Below, piece after piece: positions 1 through 7,281 of a DNA stretch of 64,000 bases. A program made the position numbers and the translations under genes. Position 1 is the stretch's first letter. The number at the start of each line of letters is the position of its first letter. The notes under the pieces were generated by a model that saw nothing but the letters and a program-made list of their open reading frames with translations, searched no databases and was not told the origin of the DNA. Origin of the DNA: RDXT01 sp033765305 (lineage in GTDB: Bacteria > Bacteroidota > Bacteroidia > J057); the NCBI GenBank assembly GCA_033765305.1, contig JANRID010000052.1:1-64000 (forward strand), read 5' to 3'.

Positions 1-26
1 TAGAGACGCGATGCATCGCGTCTCTA
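1..26. repeat. Perfect 26-bp palindrome (REP-like), possibly extending past the edge
   Basis: Bases 1-26 equal their own reverse complement; the centre is GCGATGCATCGC (8-19) flanked by TAGAGAC and its complement. The core CGATGCATCGCG recurs at 42-53. Both copies lie within the RAYT coding sequence, which fits the known link between RAYT proteins and REP palindromes. Confidence 0.8.
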
Positions 27-208
27 CGAATGCCCGGCATACGATGCATCGCGCCTCCGCCCGGCATGGGCATTGCTATCATTTCACCAAAAAAATGCGC
101 CCGGTTTTGGGTGCAAATGGTGACGAAATAGATCCCCGAACGGGCATAATCCCAGGAGGCAAGGCGTGCCGAATCGATGCGGTAGGTGTTTTCGTATAAT
201 CCGCTCAT
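1..208 (-). CDS. REP-associated tyrosine transposase (RAYT, IS200-like Y1 family), 5' part only
   Basis: The minus strand is open from an ATG at 208-206 to the window edge (69 codons), so the gene is cut by the window. The N-terminus carries the RAYT signature: a YRIDSARLASWDY stretch followed by IYFVTICTQNRAHFFGE. Known family: single-domain Y1 transposases that act on REP-type palindromes scattered in the genome. The catalytic HUH and Tyr motifs would lie outside the window. A perfect palindrome (1-26) and a half copy (42-53) lie inside the reading frame and are translated as a low-complexity insert (GAMHR...RRDAMHRVS). It lies 90 bases downstream of trpA on the same strand with no clear terminator between them. 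Family assignment rests on the N-terminal motif only. Confidence 0.75.
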   Translation of the reverse strand, partial: MSGLYENTYRIDSARLASWDYARSGIYFVTICTQNRAHFFGEMIAMPMPGGGAMHRMPGIRRDAMHRVS

Positions 209-298
209 GGCCTGTAAATTACACCAAAAACAGCCTGCGCGCAAGCGGGATACAGCCAGGAAAATCCCGGATGCGTCCTGCGCCCTCCAGCCGATGCA

Positions 299-1093
299 TT
301 AGCCCCGCAGCCCTGCCACAAAGCTGCGCACGGTGCCGGGCAGGTCCTCGCGGCCGGCTTCCACGGCTTTGATGAAGGCGCTGCCTACGATGGCGCCTGG
401 CGCATGCCGGCAGGCAGCGGCGAAGGTCTCCGCATTGTGGATGCCGAAGCCGATCAGGACCGGGTTCCGCAGGCCCATGCCGGCGATCCGCTGGAAGTAG
501 GCCTCCTGCGCTTCGCTGAAGCTGCCCGTGCGCCCGGTGGTGCTGTCGGTCGAGACGGCGTAGATGAAGCCTTCGCTGAGCCCGTCGATCCGGCGGATGC
601 GCTCCTCCGGGGTCTGGGGAGTGATGAGAAATACCGCCGTGAGCCCGTGCTGCCGGAACAGCGCCCGGTACCGGGTCTCGTACTCGTGCATCGGCAGATC
701 AGGCAGGATCAGCCCGTCGATCCCGGCCGCCTGCGCATCGCGGCAGAAGCGCTCCATGCCGTACTGCAGCACGGGGTTGAGGTAGCCCATGAGGATGAGC
801 GGCGTCTGCAGCTCCTGGCGGATATCCCGCAGCTGCTCGAAGAGCACGCTGAGGGTCAGGCCATTCTGGATGGCGGTCTGGTTGCTGTGCTGGATCGCCG
901 GCCCGTCGGCGATGGGATCGGAGAAAGGCATGCCGATCTCGATCAGGTCCGCCCCGGCGGCGGACAGCTCGCGGAGGACCGGCACGGTGTCGTGCAGCCG
1001 GGGGAAGCCCGCAGTGCAGAAAACGGACAGAATCCGGCCGCTGCGCCGGGCAAACAGGTCCCGGATGCGGCTGGCGGAAGGGGAGTCAGTCAT
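299..1093 (-). CDS. trpA: Tryptophan synthase alpha subunit
   Basis: 264 residues, normal for TrpA. It cleaves indole-3-glycerol phosphate to indole and glyceraldehyde 3-phosphate, and passes indole to TrpB through the alpha-beta tunnel. Visible: the strand-2 catalytic Glu (E52 in LIEIGMPFSDP) and catalytic Asp (D63 in DPIADG), spaced as in the enteric enzyme (E49/D60), and the C-terminal phosphate loop GFGIHNAET...GAIVGSAFIK. The start at 1093 (MTDSPSASR) was chosen because a longer frame to 1234 would run deep into trpB; from here the gene starts 10 bases after the trpB stop. It is the last gene of the trp operon. Confidence 0.96.
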   Translation of the reverse strand: MTDSPSASRIRDLFARRSGRILSVFCTAGFPRLHDTVPVLRELSAAGADLIEIGMPFSDPIADGPAIQHSNQTAIQNGLTLSVLFEQLRDIRQELQTPLILMGYLNPVLQYGMERFCRDAQAAGIDGLILPDLPMHEYETRYRALFRQHGLTAVFLITPQTPEERIRRIDGLSEGFIYAVSTDSTTGRTGSFSEAQEAYFQRIAGMGLRNPVLIGFGIHNAETFAAACRHAPGAIVGSAFIKAVEAGREDLPGTVRSFVAGLRG

Positions 1094-1103
1094 GGCGGCA
1101 GGA

Positions 1104-2306
1104 TCAAAGGGTGGATGCATGGGTTTCGCGGTAGCGCATGTAGGTCTGGAGGTCTTTGTCGCCGCGGCCGGAGAGGCTGACCACCACCACATCCGAAGGC
1201 TGGAAGCGCAGCTGGTCGAGCGCGGCCAGGGCATGCGCCGTTTCGATGGCGGGGATAATGCCCTCGATGCGGCTCAGCTCGAAGCCGGCCTGCATGGCTT
1301 CATCGTCAGTCACATAGTGGAACCGGGCCCTGCCGGAGGCGAACAGGTGCGCATGCGCCGGCCCGATGCCCGGATAGTCCAGCCCTGCCGAGATTGAATG
1401 CGGTTCTACCACCTGGCCATCAGGCGTTTGCATCAGCAGGGTGCGGCTGCCGTGCAGCACGCCGGGCCTGCCGAGGAAGGTCGTGGCAGCCGATTTCCCC
1501 GACTCCAGCCCGTGCCCGGCTGCCTCGGCTGCAATCAGCTGCACCGAAGGCTCGTCCAGAAAGTGGTAAAAGGCGCCCATCGCATTGCTGCCGCCGCCTA
1601 CACAGGCCACCACATAGTCCGGAGTTTCGCGCTGCGCATGATCGAGCAGCTGGCTGCGGATTTCTTCGCTGATCACCGACTGGAAGCGGGCCACCAGATC
1701 AGGGTAGGGGTGAGGCCCTACCACCGAGCCGATGATGTAGTGGGTGTCCGCAGGATGGTTGATCCAGTGGCGCATGGCCTCGTTGGTGGCATCCTTGAGG
1801 GTACGGCTGCCGCTGAGGGCCGGGACCACCTGCGCGCCGAGCATCTTCATGCGCTCCACATTGGGCCGCTGCCGCTCGATGTCCACCTCGCCCATGTAGA
1901 TGATGCAGCCCATGCCCATGCGGGCGCAGACCGTGGCCGTAGCCACGCCATGCTGGCCGGCGCCGGTCTCGGCGATGATATGGGGCTTGCCCAGTTCGCG
2001 TGCCAGCAGAATCTGCCCCAGGGTGTTGTTGATCTTGTGGGCGCCGGTATGGCAGAGGTCTTCGCGCTTGAGGTAGATGCGTGCGCCGTGCTTTGCCGAG
2101 AGCGCCGGCGCCAGATAGAGCGGGGTCGGCCGCCCCACATAGTCGCGGAGCAGGCTGCGGAACTCCCGCTGGAAAGCCGGCGAATCGATCAGTTCCCGGT
2201 ACCGCAGGCGCAGGGCCTCGATATTGGGGTAGAGCATTTCGGGGATGTAGGCGCCGCCGAATTCGCCGTAATAGCCGTGTTCATCGGGATGAAACGAAGG
2301 GTGCAT
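1104..2306 (-). CDS. trpB: Tryptophan synthase beta subunit
   Basis: 400 residues, full length. PLP-dependent condensation of indole with serine to tryptophan, in complex with TrpA. The PLP lysine is K91 in HTGAHKINNTLGQ, and the phosphate-binding loop GGGSNAMG is present. The N-terminus (HGYYGEFGGAYIPEML) is the canonical TrpB1 start and supports the ATG at 2306. It lies between trpF (20 bases upstream) and trpA (10 bases downstream), so co-transcription is near certain. Confidence 0.97.
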   Translation of the reverse strand: MHPSFHPDEHGYYGEFGGAYIPEMLYPNIEALRLRYRELIDSPAFQREFRSLLRDYVGRPTPLYLAPALSAKHGARIYLKREDLCHTGAHKINNTLGQILLARELGKPHIIAETGAGQHGVATATVCARMGMGCIIYMGEVDIERQRPNVERMKMLGAQVVPALSGSRTLKDATNEAMRHWINHPADTHYIIGSVVGPHPYPDLVARFQSVISEEIRSQLLDHAQRETPDYVVACVGGGSNAMGAFYHFLDEPSVQLIAAEAAGHGLESGKSAATTFLGRPGVLHGSRTLLMQTPDGQVVEPHSISAGLDYPGIGPAHAHLFASGRARFHYVTDDEAMQAGFELSRIEGIIPAIETAHALAALDQLRFQPSDVVVVSLSGRGDKDLQTYMRYRETHASTL

Positions 2307-2326
2307 ATCGTTCAGGATTTCAGGTC

Positions 2327-2977
2327 TCAGGTATGGTTCAAAGAATCATCTGTCAGTTCGCGCATCCAGGTGCGCAGCAGGTCCGTGCGTTTCAGTCCGG
2401 GTGCCGCCTCGAAGCGGCTGTTCACATCCACCCCGGTCCAGTGCGGATGCTGGAAGCGCCGGAGCGCCTCCAGCGAATCGGGGCCTATGCCCCCGCTGAG
2501 GAAAAAGGGGACGCTGAAGGGGTATCCGTGCAGCAGATCCCAGTCGAAGCGCTGGCCGTTGCCGCCGGGCAGCGGCCCTGCGGTGTCGAACAGAAAGGCA
2601 TCTGCCGCATCCGTGTAGGGCTCCAGATGCTGCCAGCCGGCGGAGGCGCCTGCCGGGAAGACCTTGAGCACCTCATAGCCTGCCTGCCTGGCCTGGCGGC
2701 AATACGCCGCCGTTTCCCGGCCATGCAGTTGCAGCGTGCCGAGGCCATAGGCCGCTGCGGTAGCCAGCACTTCGTCCAGTTCCGCATCCACAAACACCCC
2801 CGCCGTGCGGATCCCCGGCGGCAGCGCTGCCAGATCCTCGGGCCGCAGGTGCGCCCGCATATGCCGGGGCGATCCGGGATAGAAGATAAAACCCAGATAA
2901 TCAGGCATCAGGGCTGCAACTTCCCGCAGGTTGGCGGGATCTTTCATGCCGCAGACTTTGATCCGGAGCTTAGGCAT
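2327..2977 (-). CDS. trpF: Phosphoribosylanthranilate isomerase
   Basis: 216 residues. An (beta-alpha)8 enzyme that converts N-(5-phosphoribosyl)anthranilate to the 1-deoxyribulose phosphate. Visible: the general base Cys in IKVCGMKD near the N-terminus, the catalytic Asp in DTAGP, the phosphate loop FFLSGGIGP, and the C-terminal GVDVNSRFE...PGLKR signature. Its start overlaps the end of trpC by 8 bases, so trpC and trpF are separate genes here, not the fusion seen in enterics. Confidence 0.96.
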   Translation of the reverse strand: MPKLRIKVCGMKDPANLREVAALMPDYLGFIFYPGSPRHMRAHLRPEDLAALPPGIRTAGVFVDAELDEVLATAAAYGLGTLQLHGRETAAYCRQARQAGYEVLKVFPAGASAGWQHLEPYTDAADAFLFDTAGPLPGGNGQRFDWDLLHGYPFSVPFFLSGGIGPDSLEALRRFQHPHWTGVDVNSRFEAAPGLKRTDLLRTWMRELTDDSLNHT

Positions 2978-3758
2978 AGGCGGATTCGATGAGGGTGCGG
3001 CAAGCCGCGCCGGGGTCCGGCCGGGCCATGAAGGATTCGCCGATCAGGAAGCCCCGGAAGCCGGCGGCCCGCAGCGCCGCCAGATCGGCGCCGGTGCGGA
3101 TGCCGCTTTCTGCCACCGCCGCCGTGCCCGGCGGCATCAGCCCGATCAGGCCCATCGAGGTATCCAGGCTTACCTCGAAGGTCTTCAGGCTGCGGTTGTT
3201 CACGCCCACCAGATCCACTGTGTCGCAATAGGTGCGCGCCAGTTCCTCCGCATCATGCACCTCCAGCAGGGATTCCATGCCCAGACTGCGGGCCAGGGCT
3301 GAAAATTCCTGGATTTCAGCGGCCTGGAGCACAGAGGCGATCAGCAGGACCACATCGGCGCCGGCGGCGCGCGCTTCCAGAATCTGGTAGGGGTGCACCG
3401 TAAACTCCTTGCGCAGCAGCGGCAGCCGCACCCGGCTGCGTGCCCGGAGCAGATCTTCCAGCTGCCCGCCGAAGAAGACATTGTCGGTCAGCACGGAGCA
3501 GGCCGCCGCGCCTGCGGCTTCGTATGCCGGCACGACGCGCTCCGGGTCTGCCTCCGGCGCAATCGCGCCTTTGGACGGGGACCGCCGCTTGAATTCGGCG
3601 ATGATCCCCGTGCTGCCCGGCGTCAGCAGCGCTGCTTTGAGCGAATGGCAGGGCCGTTCCATCCCCGGCATCCGCTCCAGCGCCGCCTCCGGCATCCAGG
3701 CCCTGCGCGCCGCTACCTCGCGGCGCTTATGTGCTACAATTCGTTCCAGAATATTCAT
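2970..3758 (-). CDS. trpC: Indole-3-glycerol phosphate synthase
   Basis: 262 residues. Closes the indole ring by decarboxylating cyclisation. Visible: the N-terminal helix MNILERIVAHKRREVA typical of the family, IIAEFKRRSPSKG (catalytic Lys and phosphate-binding region), LLIASVL, LGVNNRSLKTFEV and AESGIRTGAD. It overlaps trpF by 8 bases and follows trpD after 129 bases that hold a heptamer repeat. Confidence 0.96.
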   Translation of the reverse strand: MNILERIVAHKRREVAARRAWMPEAALERMPGMERPCHSLKAALLTPGSTGIIAEFKRRSPSKGAIAPEADPERVVPAYEAAGAAACSVLTDNVFFGGQLEDLLRARSRVRLPLLRKEFTVHPYQILEARAAGADVVLLIASVLQAAEIQEFSALARSLGMESLLEVHDAEELARTYCDTVDLVGVNNRSLKTFEVSLDTSMGLIGLMPPGTAAVAESGIRTGADLAALRAAGFRGFLIGESFMARPDPGAACRTLIESAYA

Positions 3759-3870
3759 GGCATTTCAGTCATCATCTTCCAGGCATCGGGCACGTATGCA
3801 CAGCATCCAAAACGGCCGCAGGCCTCCCCATCCCAAACCAACCGCATTTGTCCCGCTACCACTACCAGTC

Positions 3871-3898
3871 TTGCTACTTGCTACTTCCTACTTCCTAC
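3871..3898. repeat. Four tandem heptamers at the 3' end of trpD
   Basis: On the plus strand: TTGCTAC, TTGCTAC, TTCCTAC, TTCCTAC, back to back. Read on the minus strand this is GTAGGAA GTAGGAA GTAGCAA GTAGCAA. The array starts inside the last codons of trpD, includes its stop (TAG at 3890-3888) and runs into the trpD-trpC gap. Short tandem heptamers of this type are known from several Bacteroidota and cyanobacteria. Confidence 0.75.
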
Positions 3899-4919
3899 TC
3901 CCCACAAAGCGCTCGAACGCCCCCAATGCCTTTCCCGACTCCAGCGAATCTCCCGCCAGCGCCACCGCGGCCTCCAGGCTCATCCCCTCGCGCGCGCAGG
4001 CGATCGCCATGCCGGCATTGATCACCGCCACATGCTTCTGCGCCTCCGTGCCCTCGTTGCGCAGCACCCGCAGGAACAGCCGGGCTGCCGATTCGATATC
4101 GGCGCCGCCGTAGAGCGCCTCCGGCCGCACTGGCGCCATGCCGAAATGCTCCGGCGTGAGCACCCGCTCGCCCTGGTTGGAGATCACCTTGCAGGGCCCG
4201 GTCAGGGAAATCTCGTCGTAGCCGTCCAGCGAATGCAGGATGGCAAAGCGCTTGCCGCTCTGCTGATAGAGGTAGGCGTAAAGCCGGGCCAGCTCCAGGC
4301 TGAAGACGCCTACGAGCTGCTTCCGGGGAAATGCCGGATTGACCATCGGCCCCAGCATGTTGAAGAAGGTCTTGACACCCAGCTCCTTGCGGATCGGGCC
4401 GACATGCTTCATCGCCGGATGGAAGAGCGGCGCATGCATGAAGCAGATGTTGGAGGCCTCCATCTGGCGGCGGAGCACCGCCGGATCGTTGGTGAAGGTT
4501 CCGCCGAGGTATTCCACCACATTGGAGGAGCCGGAGACCGAGGAGACGCCGTAGTTGCCGTGCTTGGCGACGGGCACGCCGGCGCCGGCCGTGATGAAGG
4601 CGGCCAGGGTGGAGATGTTGAACGTGTCGCGGCCGTCGCCGCCGGTGCCGCAGAGGTCGATGGGGTCAAAGTCGGCCAGGTCCGCCGGGATGCAGCGCTC
4701 CAGCATCGCATCGCGGAAGCCGGCCAGCTCCTCGACCGTGATCTTGCGCATCAGGTACACGGTCATGAAGGCGGCGATCTGCGCAGGCGGGCATTGTCCG
4801 CTGGCGATGTCGCCCAGCACGGTCCGGGCTTCCTCCCGGTTCAGGGTATGGTGCCCGAAGAGGTAGTTGAGCACATCTTTGAGCGAGCGGACCGCCGCAG
4901 GGGGCGTATGGGTATTCAT
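3888..4919 (-). CDS. trpD: Anthranilate phosphoribosyltransferase
   Basis: 343 residues. Transfers phosphoribose from PRPP to anthranilate. Visible: the PRPP loop CGTGGDGRDTFNIST at about residues 90-104, the KHGNYGVSSVSGSSNVVE segment, and the helix-rich N-terminal dimer domain. The start codon overlaps the trpG stop by 4 bases (ATGA type), showing translational coupling of trpG and trpD as separate genes. The last codons (VGSRK) are part of a tandem heptamer repeat, so the extreme C-terminus has probably been altered by repeat insertion or slippage. Confidence 0.96.
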   Translation of the reverse strand: MNTHTPPAAVRSLKDVLNYLFGHHTLNREEARTVLGDIASGQCPPAQIAAFMTVYLMRKITVEELAGFRDAMLERCIPADLADFDPIDLCGTGGDGRDTFNISTLAAFITAGAGVPVAKHGNYGVSSVSGSSNVVEYLGGTFTNDPAVLRRQMEASNICFMHAPLFHPAMKHVGPIRKELGVKTFFNMLGPMVNPAFPRKQLVGVFSLELARLYAYLYQQSGKRFAILHSLDGYDEISLTGPCKVISNQGERVLTPEHFGMAPVRPEALYGGADIESAARLFLRVLRNEGTEAQKHVAVINAGMAIACAREGMSLEAAVALAGDSLESGKALGAFERFVGSRK

Positions 4920-5482
4920 AGGTTCAGCCAGTTGAGGATCAGGGTTTTGCCATGTTCGGTAATAATGGATTCCGGGTGAAACTGCACCCCGTACACCGGA
5001 TATGCCCGGTGGCGGATGGCCATGATTTCCCCTGCTTCATCTTCGGCCAGCACCTCCAGCGCGTCCGGCACCGAACCGCGGCGGATAGCCCAGGAGTGGT
5101 AGCGGCCTGCCATAAACTGCGCCGGCATGCCGGCGAAGAGCGGGTCTGCGGGGCGGGTAACCCGGACCGGCGTGCCGACGCCGTGATACACGTCAGCCAG
5201 GTTGTACAGTTCGGCGCCGAAGGCCTCGCCGATGCCCTGATGGCCGAGGCAGACGCCCAGCATGGGCTTTTCGGGAGCATAGCGCCGGATCAGGGCAGGC
5301 ATCAGGCCTGCTTCGGAGGGAATGCCGGGGCCGGGCGAGAGGAGGATACGGCCGAATGCAGCGGCATCTTCCAGGCTCAGCTGGTCGTTGCGGCGCACAT
5401 CGGGCGCGCAGCCCAGTTCGCGGAGGATATGCACGAGATTCCAGGTAAAGGAATCGTAGTTGTCGAGGACGAGGATGCGCAT
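4916..5482 (-). CDS. trpG: Anthranilate synthase glutamine amidotransferase subunit
   Basis: 188 residues. Class I glutamine amidotransferase that supplies ammonia to TrpE. Catalytic triad in view: C78 in MLGVCLGHQG, H169 and E171 in VQFHPESI. Oxyanion region SPGPGIPSEAG. It starts 9 bases after trpE and overlaps trpD by 4 bases. A paralogous role in folate synthesis (PabA) is possible for this family, but its place in the trp operon makes TrpG the primary call. Confidence 0.95.
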   Translation of the reverse strand: MRILVLDNYDSFTWNLVHILRELGCAPDVRRNDQLSLEDAAAFGRILLSPGPGIPSEAGLMPALIRRYAPEKPMLGVCLGHQGIGEAFGAELYNLADVYHGVGTPVRVTRPADPLFAGMPAQFMAGRYHSWAIRRGSVPDALEVLAEDEAGEIMAIRHRAYPVYGVQFHPESIITEHGKTLILNWLNL

Positions 5483-5491
5483 AGGGGCGGG

Positions 5492-6931
5492 TTATCGGAC
5501 GGGTTCGGTGGCGGGAAGGGCCATGCGGGCTGCGAGCTGGATGGCCTGGCGCAGGGCAGCGACTTTGTTGTGCACCTCCTGCAGTTCGGCCTGGGGATCT
5601 GAGCGCTCCACGATGCCCGCGCCGGCCTGGAAATAGAGGATATTGCCCTTGCTCATCAGCGAGCGGATCATGATGGCGTGGTTGAAATTGCCGTTGAAGC
5701 CCAGATAGCCGATGCAGCCGCCGTAAAACCCCCGGTTTTGGGGCTCGTACAGGTCGATGAGCTGCATCGCCCGGTGCTTGGGCGCGCCGGAGAGCGTTCC
5801 GGCCGGGAAAGTATCCGCAACCAGCTGCAGCGGAGAGGCCTCCGCGCCGATGCGGGCCGTCACCCGCGACACCAGATGGATGACATGGGAGTAATACTGC
5901 ACTTCCTTGAAGGTTTCCACCTGCACCGAATCGCCGTGCCGGCTCAGGTCGTTGCGGGCAAGGTCCACCAGCATCACGTGCTCGGCGCTTTCTTTGGGGT
6001 CGTCGAGCAGGCGGGCGGCCAAGGCGGAGTCTTCGGCGTCGTGGCCCGTGCGGCGGAAGGTGCCGGCAATGGGGTGAATGCCCGCCTGGCCGTCCTGGAT
6101 CACCAGCTGCGCCTCCGGCGAGGAGCCCATCAGCTTGAAGTCGCCATAGTCGCAGTAGAAGAGGTAGGGCGAAGGATTGATGGCCCGCAGGCAGCGGTAC
6201 ACGTTGAACTCATCCCCGTCGAATGCCTGCTGAAACTGCCGCGAGAGCACGATCTGAAATACATCGCCCCGGCGGCAGTGGCGCTTGCCGGTTTCCACCA
6301 GCTCCAGATAGGCCGCGTCGCTCAGGGTGGACCGCTCTTCGCCCCGGATGCTGAAGGGATACTGCGGAAGGGACTGGTTGAACATCAGCGACTCGATCCG
6401 GTCCAGGCTGCTGGGCATGCCGGCGGTGCTGTGCTCGAAGAGGTACATCTCGTTGTTGAAGTGGTTGATCACGATCATGTGGCGGTACACCGCGTAGTAC
6501 AGATCGGGAATTTCGCGGTCCGGCGTCTGATAGGGCTGAATATCGACGGTTTCATAATATCGGACCGCATCGTAGGCATGGTAGCCGAAGAGGCCGTTCC
6601 AGATGAAGGGAAAAGGCAGCTCCTCCGTGCGGAAGGCCGCCAGAAACTGCCCCAGGAGTTCCGGAAGCTCCTGCGGCGAAGTCAGGGTGCGCGCAGCGCG
6701 GCTTCCGTCCGGGAAATCGGCCTGCACCCGGCTGCGCGCTGCCCGGACCGAAGCCACCGGGCTGAAGCAGATGAACGAAAACGGATTTTCGTTGCCGTGG
6801 TAGTCGGAGCTTTCCAGCAGGATCGGCTGCTCGAAATGATCCCGCAGCCGCAGGTACAGGCTGACCGGCGTCAGGGTGTCGGCCAGGTACTGCCGGTAGC
6901 GGGTCTGCAGATGAAAGATGGAGTCGGTCAT
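5492..6931 (-). CDS. trpE: Anthranilate synthase component I
   Basis: 479 residues. Chorismate plus ammonia to anthranilate. The N-terminal part has the LLESSDYHG segment that corresponds to the Trp feedback site (LLES motif) of TrpE proteins. The C-terminal chorismate-binding domain carries FPAGTLSGAPKHRAMQLID, FYGGCIGYLGFNG and the terminal AGAGIVERSDPQAE block. The frame is open further upstream, to 7009, but that extension (26 residues) would run through the attenuator hairpin, so the ATG at 6931 is chosen; it lies about 20 bases after the hairpin. Confidence 0.95.
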   Translation of the reverse strand: MTDSIFHLQTRYRQYLADTLTPVSLYLRLRDHFEQPILLESSDYHGNENPFSFICFSPVASVRAARSRVQADFPDGSRAARTLTSPQELPELLGQFLAAFRTEELPFPFIWNGLFGYHAYDAVRYYETVDIQPYQTPDREIPDLYYAVYRHMIVINHFNNEMYLFEHSTAGMPSSLDRIESLMFNQSLPQYPFSIRGEERSTLSDAAYLELVETGKRHCRRGDVFQIVLSRQFQQAFDGDEFNVYRCLRAINPSPYLFYCDYGDFKLMGSSPEAQLVIQDGQAGIHPIAGTFRRTGHDAEDSALAARLLDDPKESAEHVMLVDLARNDLSRHGDSVQVETFKEVQYYSHVIHLVSRVTARIGAEASPLQLVADTFPAGTLSGAPKHRAMQLIDLYEPQNRGFYGGCIGYLGFNGNFNHAIMIRSLMSKGNILYFQAGAGIVERSDPQAELQEVHNKVAALRQAIQLAARMALPATEPVR

Positions 6932-6952
6932 ATATGGGAAATTGCCGGGTAC

Positions 6953-6994
6953 AACAAAACAAAGCGGGCCTACCGCGTCGCAGCGATAGGCCCG
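6953..6994 (-). terminator. Attenuator hairpin of the trp operon
   Basis: On the minus strand CGGGCCTA (6994-6987) pairs with TAGGCCCG (6972-6965) around a 14-base loop that can itself form CGC/GCG pairs. A T-rich run follows (CTTTGTTTTGTTGT). It sits between the leader-peptide stop (7021) and the trpE start (6931), where an attenuator belongs. Confidence 0.8.
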
Positions 6995-7020
6995 ATGATA
7001 TCGAAACATGCATCAATAGG

Positions 7021-7089
7021 CTACCTCACGCGACCGGAAGACCGTGCGCGCCACCACCAGTAACCGTTGAGATGCAGAGGTACTTGCAT
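7021..7089 (-). CDS. trpL: trp operon leader peptide
   Basis: 22 codons. The N-terminus is MQVPLHLNGY, followed by three consecutive Trp codons in WWWRARSSGR. Trp is encoded only by TGG, so a TGG TGG TGG run in a tiny frame 90 bases ahead of trpE is strong evidence for attenuation: ribosomes stalling at the Trp run under starvation would alter folding of the downstream hairpin (6953-6994). A promoter with the Bacteroidota consensus lies just upstream, giving a leader of only about 10 bases. The WWWRARxSGR tail resembles leader peptides of other Bacteroidota amino-acid operons as I recall them. I did not work out a convincing antiterminator pairing. Confidence 0.8.
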   Translation of the reverse strand: MQVPLHLNGYWWWRARSSGRVR

Positions 7090-7104
7090 AGGTGAAGGAT
7101 GCAG

Positions 7105-7135
7105 CAAAAATACGGGCAGGTTCCGGTTTTGCAAA
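7105..7135 (-). promoter_or_regulatory. Promoter of the trp operon
   Basis: On the minus strand TTTG (7135-7132), 19 bases, then TATTTTTG (7112-7105). This is a full match to the Bacteroidota consensus TTTG-N17-20-TAnnTTTG. Transcription would start near 7098, just before the trpL start at 7089. Confidence 0.78.
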
Positions 7136-7250
7136 TCCTTTTTTTCATATTTCCCCAACAAGCAGCCCGGCGGCCTGTTATACCTGTGCCCTGCGGCGTC
7201 CGCACGTGAGGTTTCGGGCGAGTTGAAGCAGGATTTTTCCTTCAAACTGC

Positions 7251-7258
7251 TACTTTTG
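7251..7258 (+). promoter_or_regulatory. Probable -7 element for the TonB receptor gene
   Basis: TACTTTTG matches TAnnTTTG, 24 bases before the ATG at 7282. No good -33 TTG at the usual spacing. The divergent trp promoter is about 115 bases away. Confidence 0.45.
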
Positions 7259-7281
7259 CGCCGTGTAGCAGATCAAGCGGA

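Noticed and set aside
3871..3898. CRISPR-like array
   Set aside because: Units are only 7 bases with no spacers; no cas genes in the window.
6932..7009. Longer N-terminus for trpE
   Set aside because: It would be encoded by the attenuator hairpin and adds residues not found in TrpE proteins.
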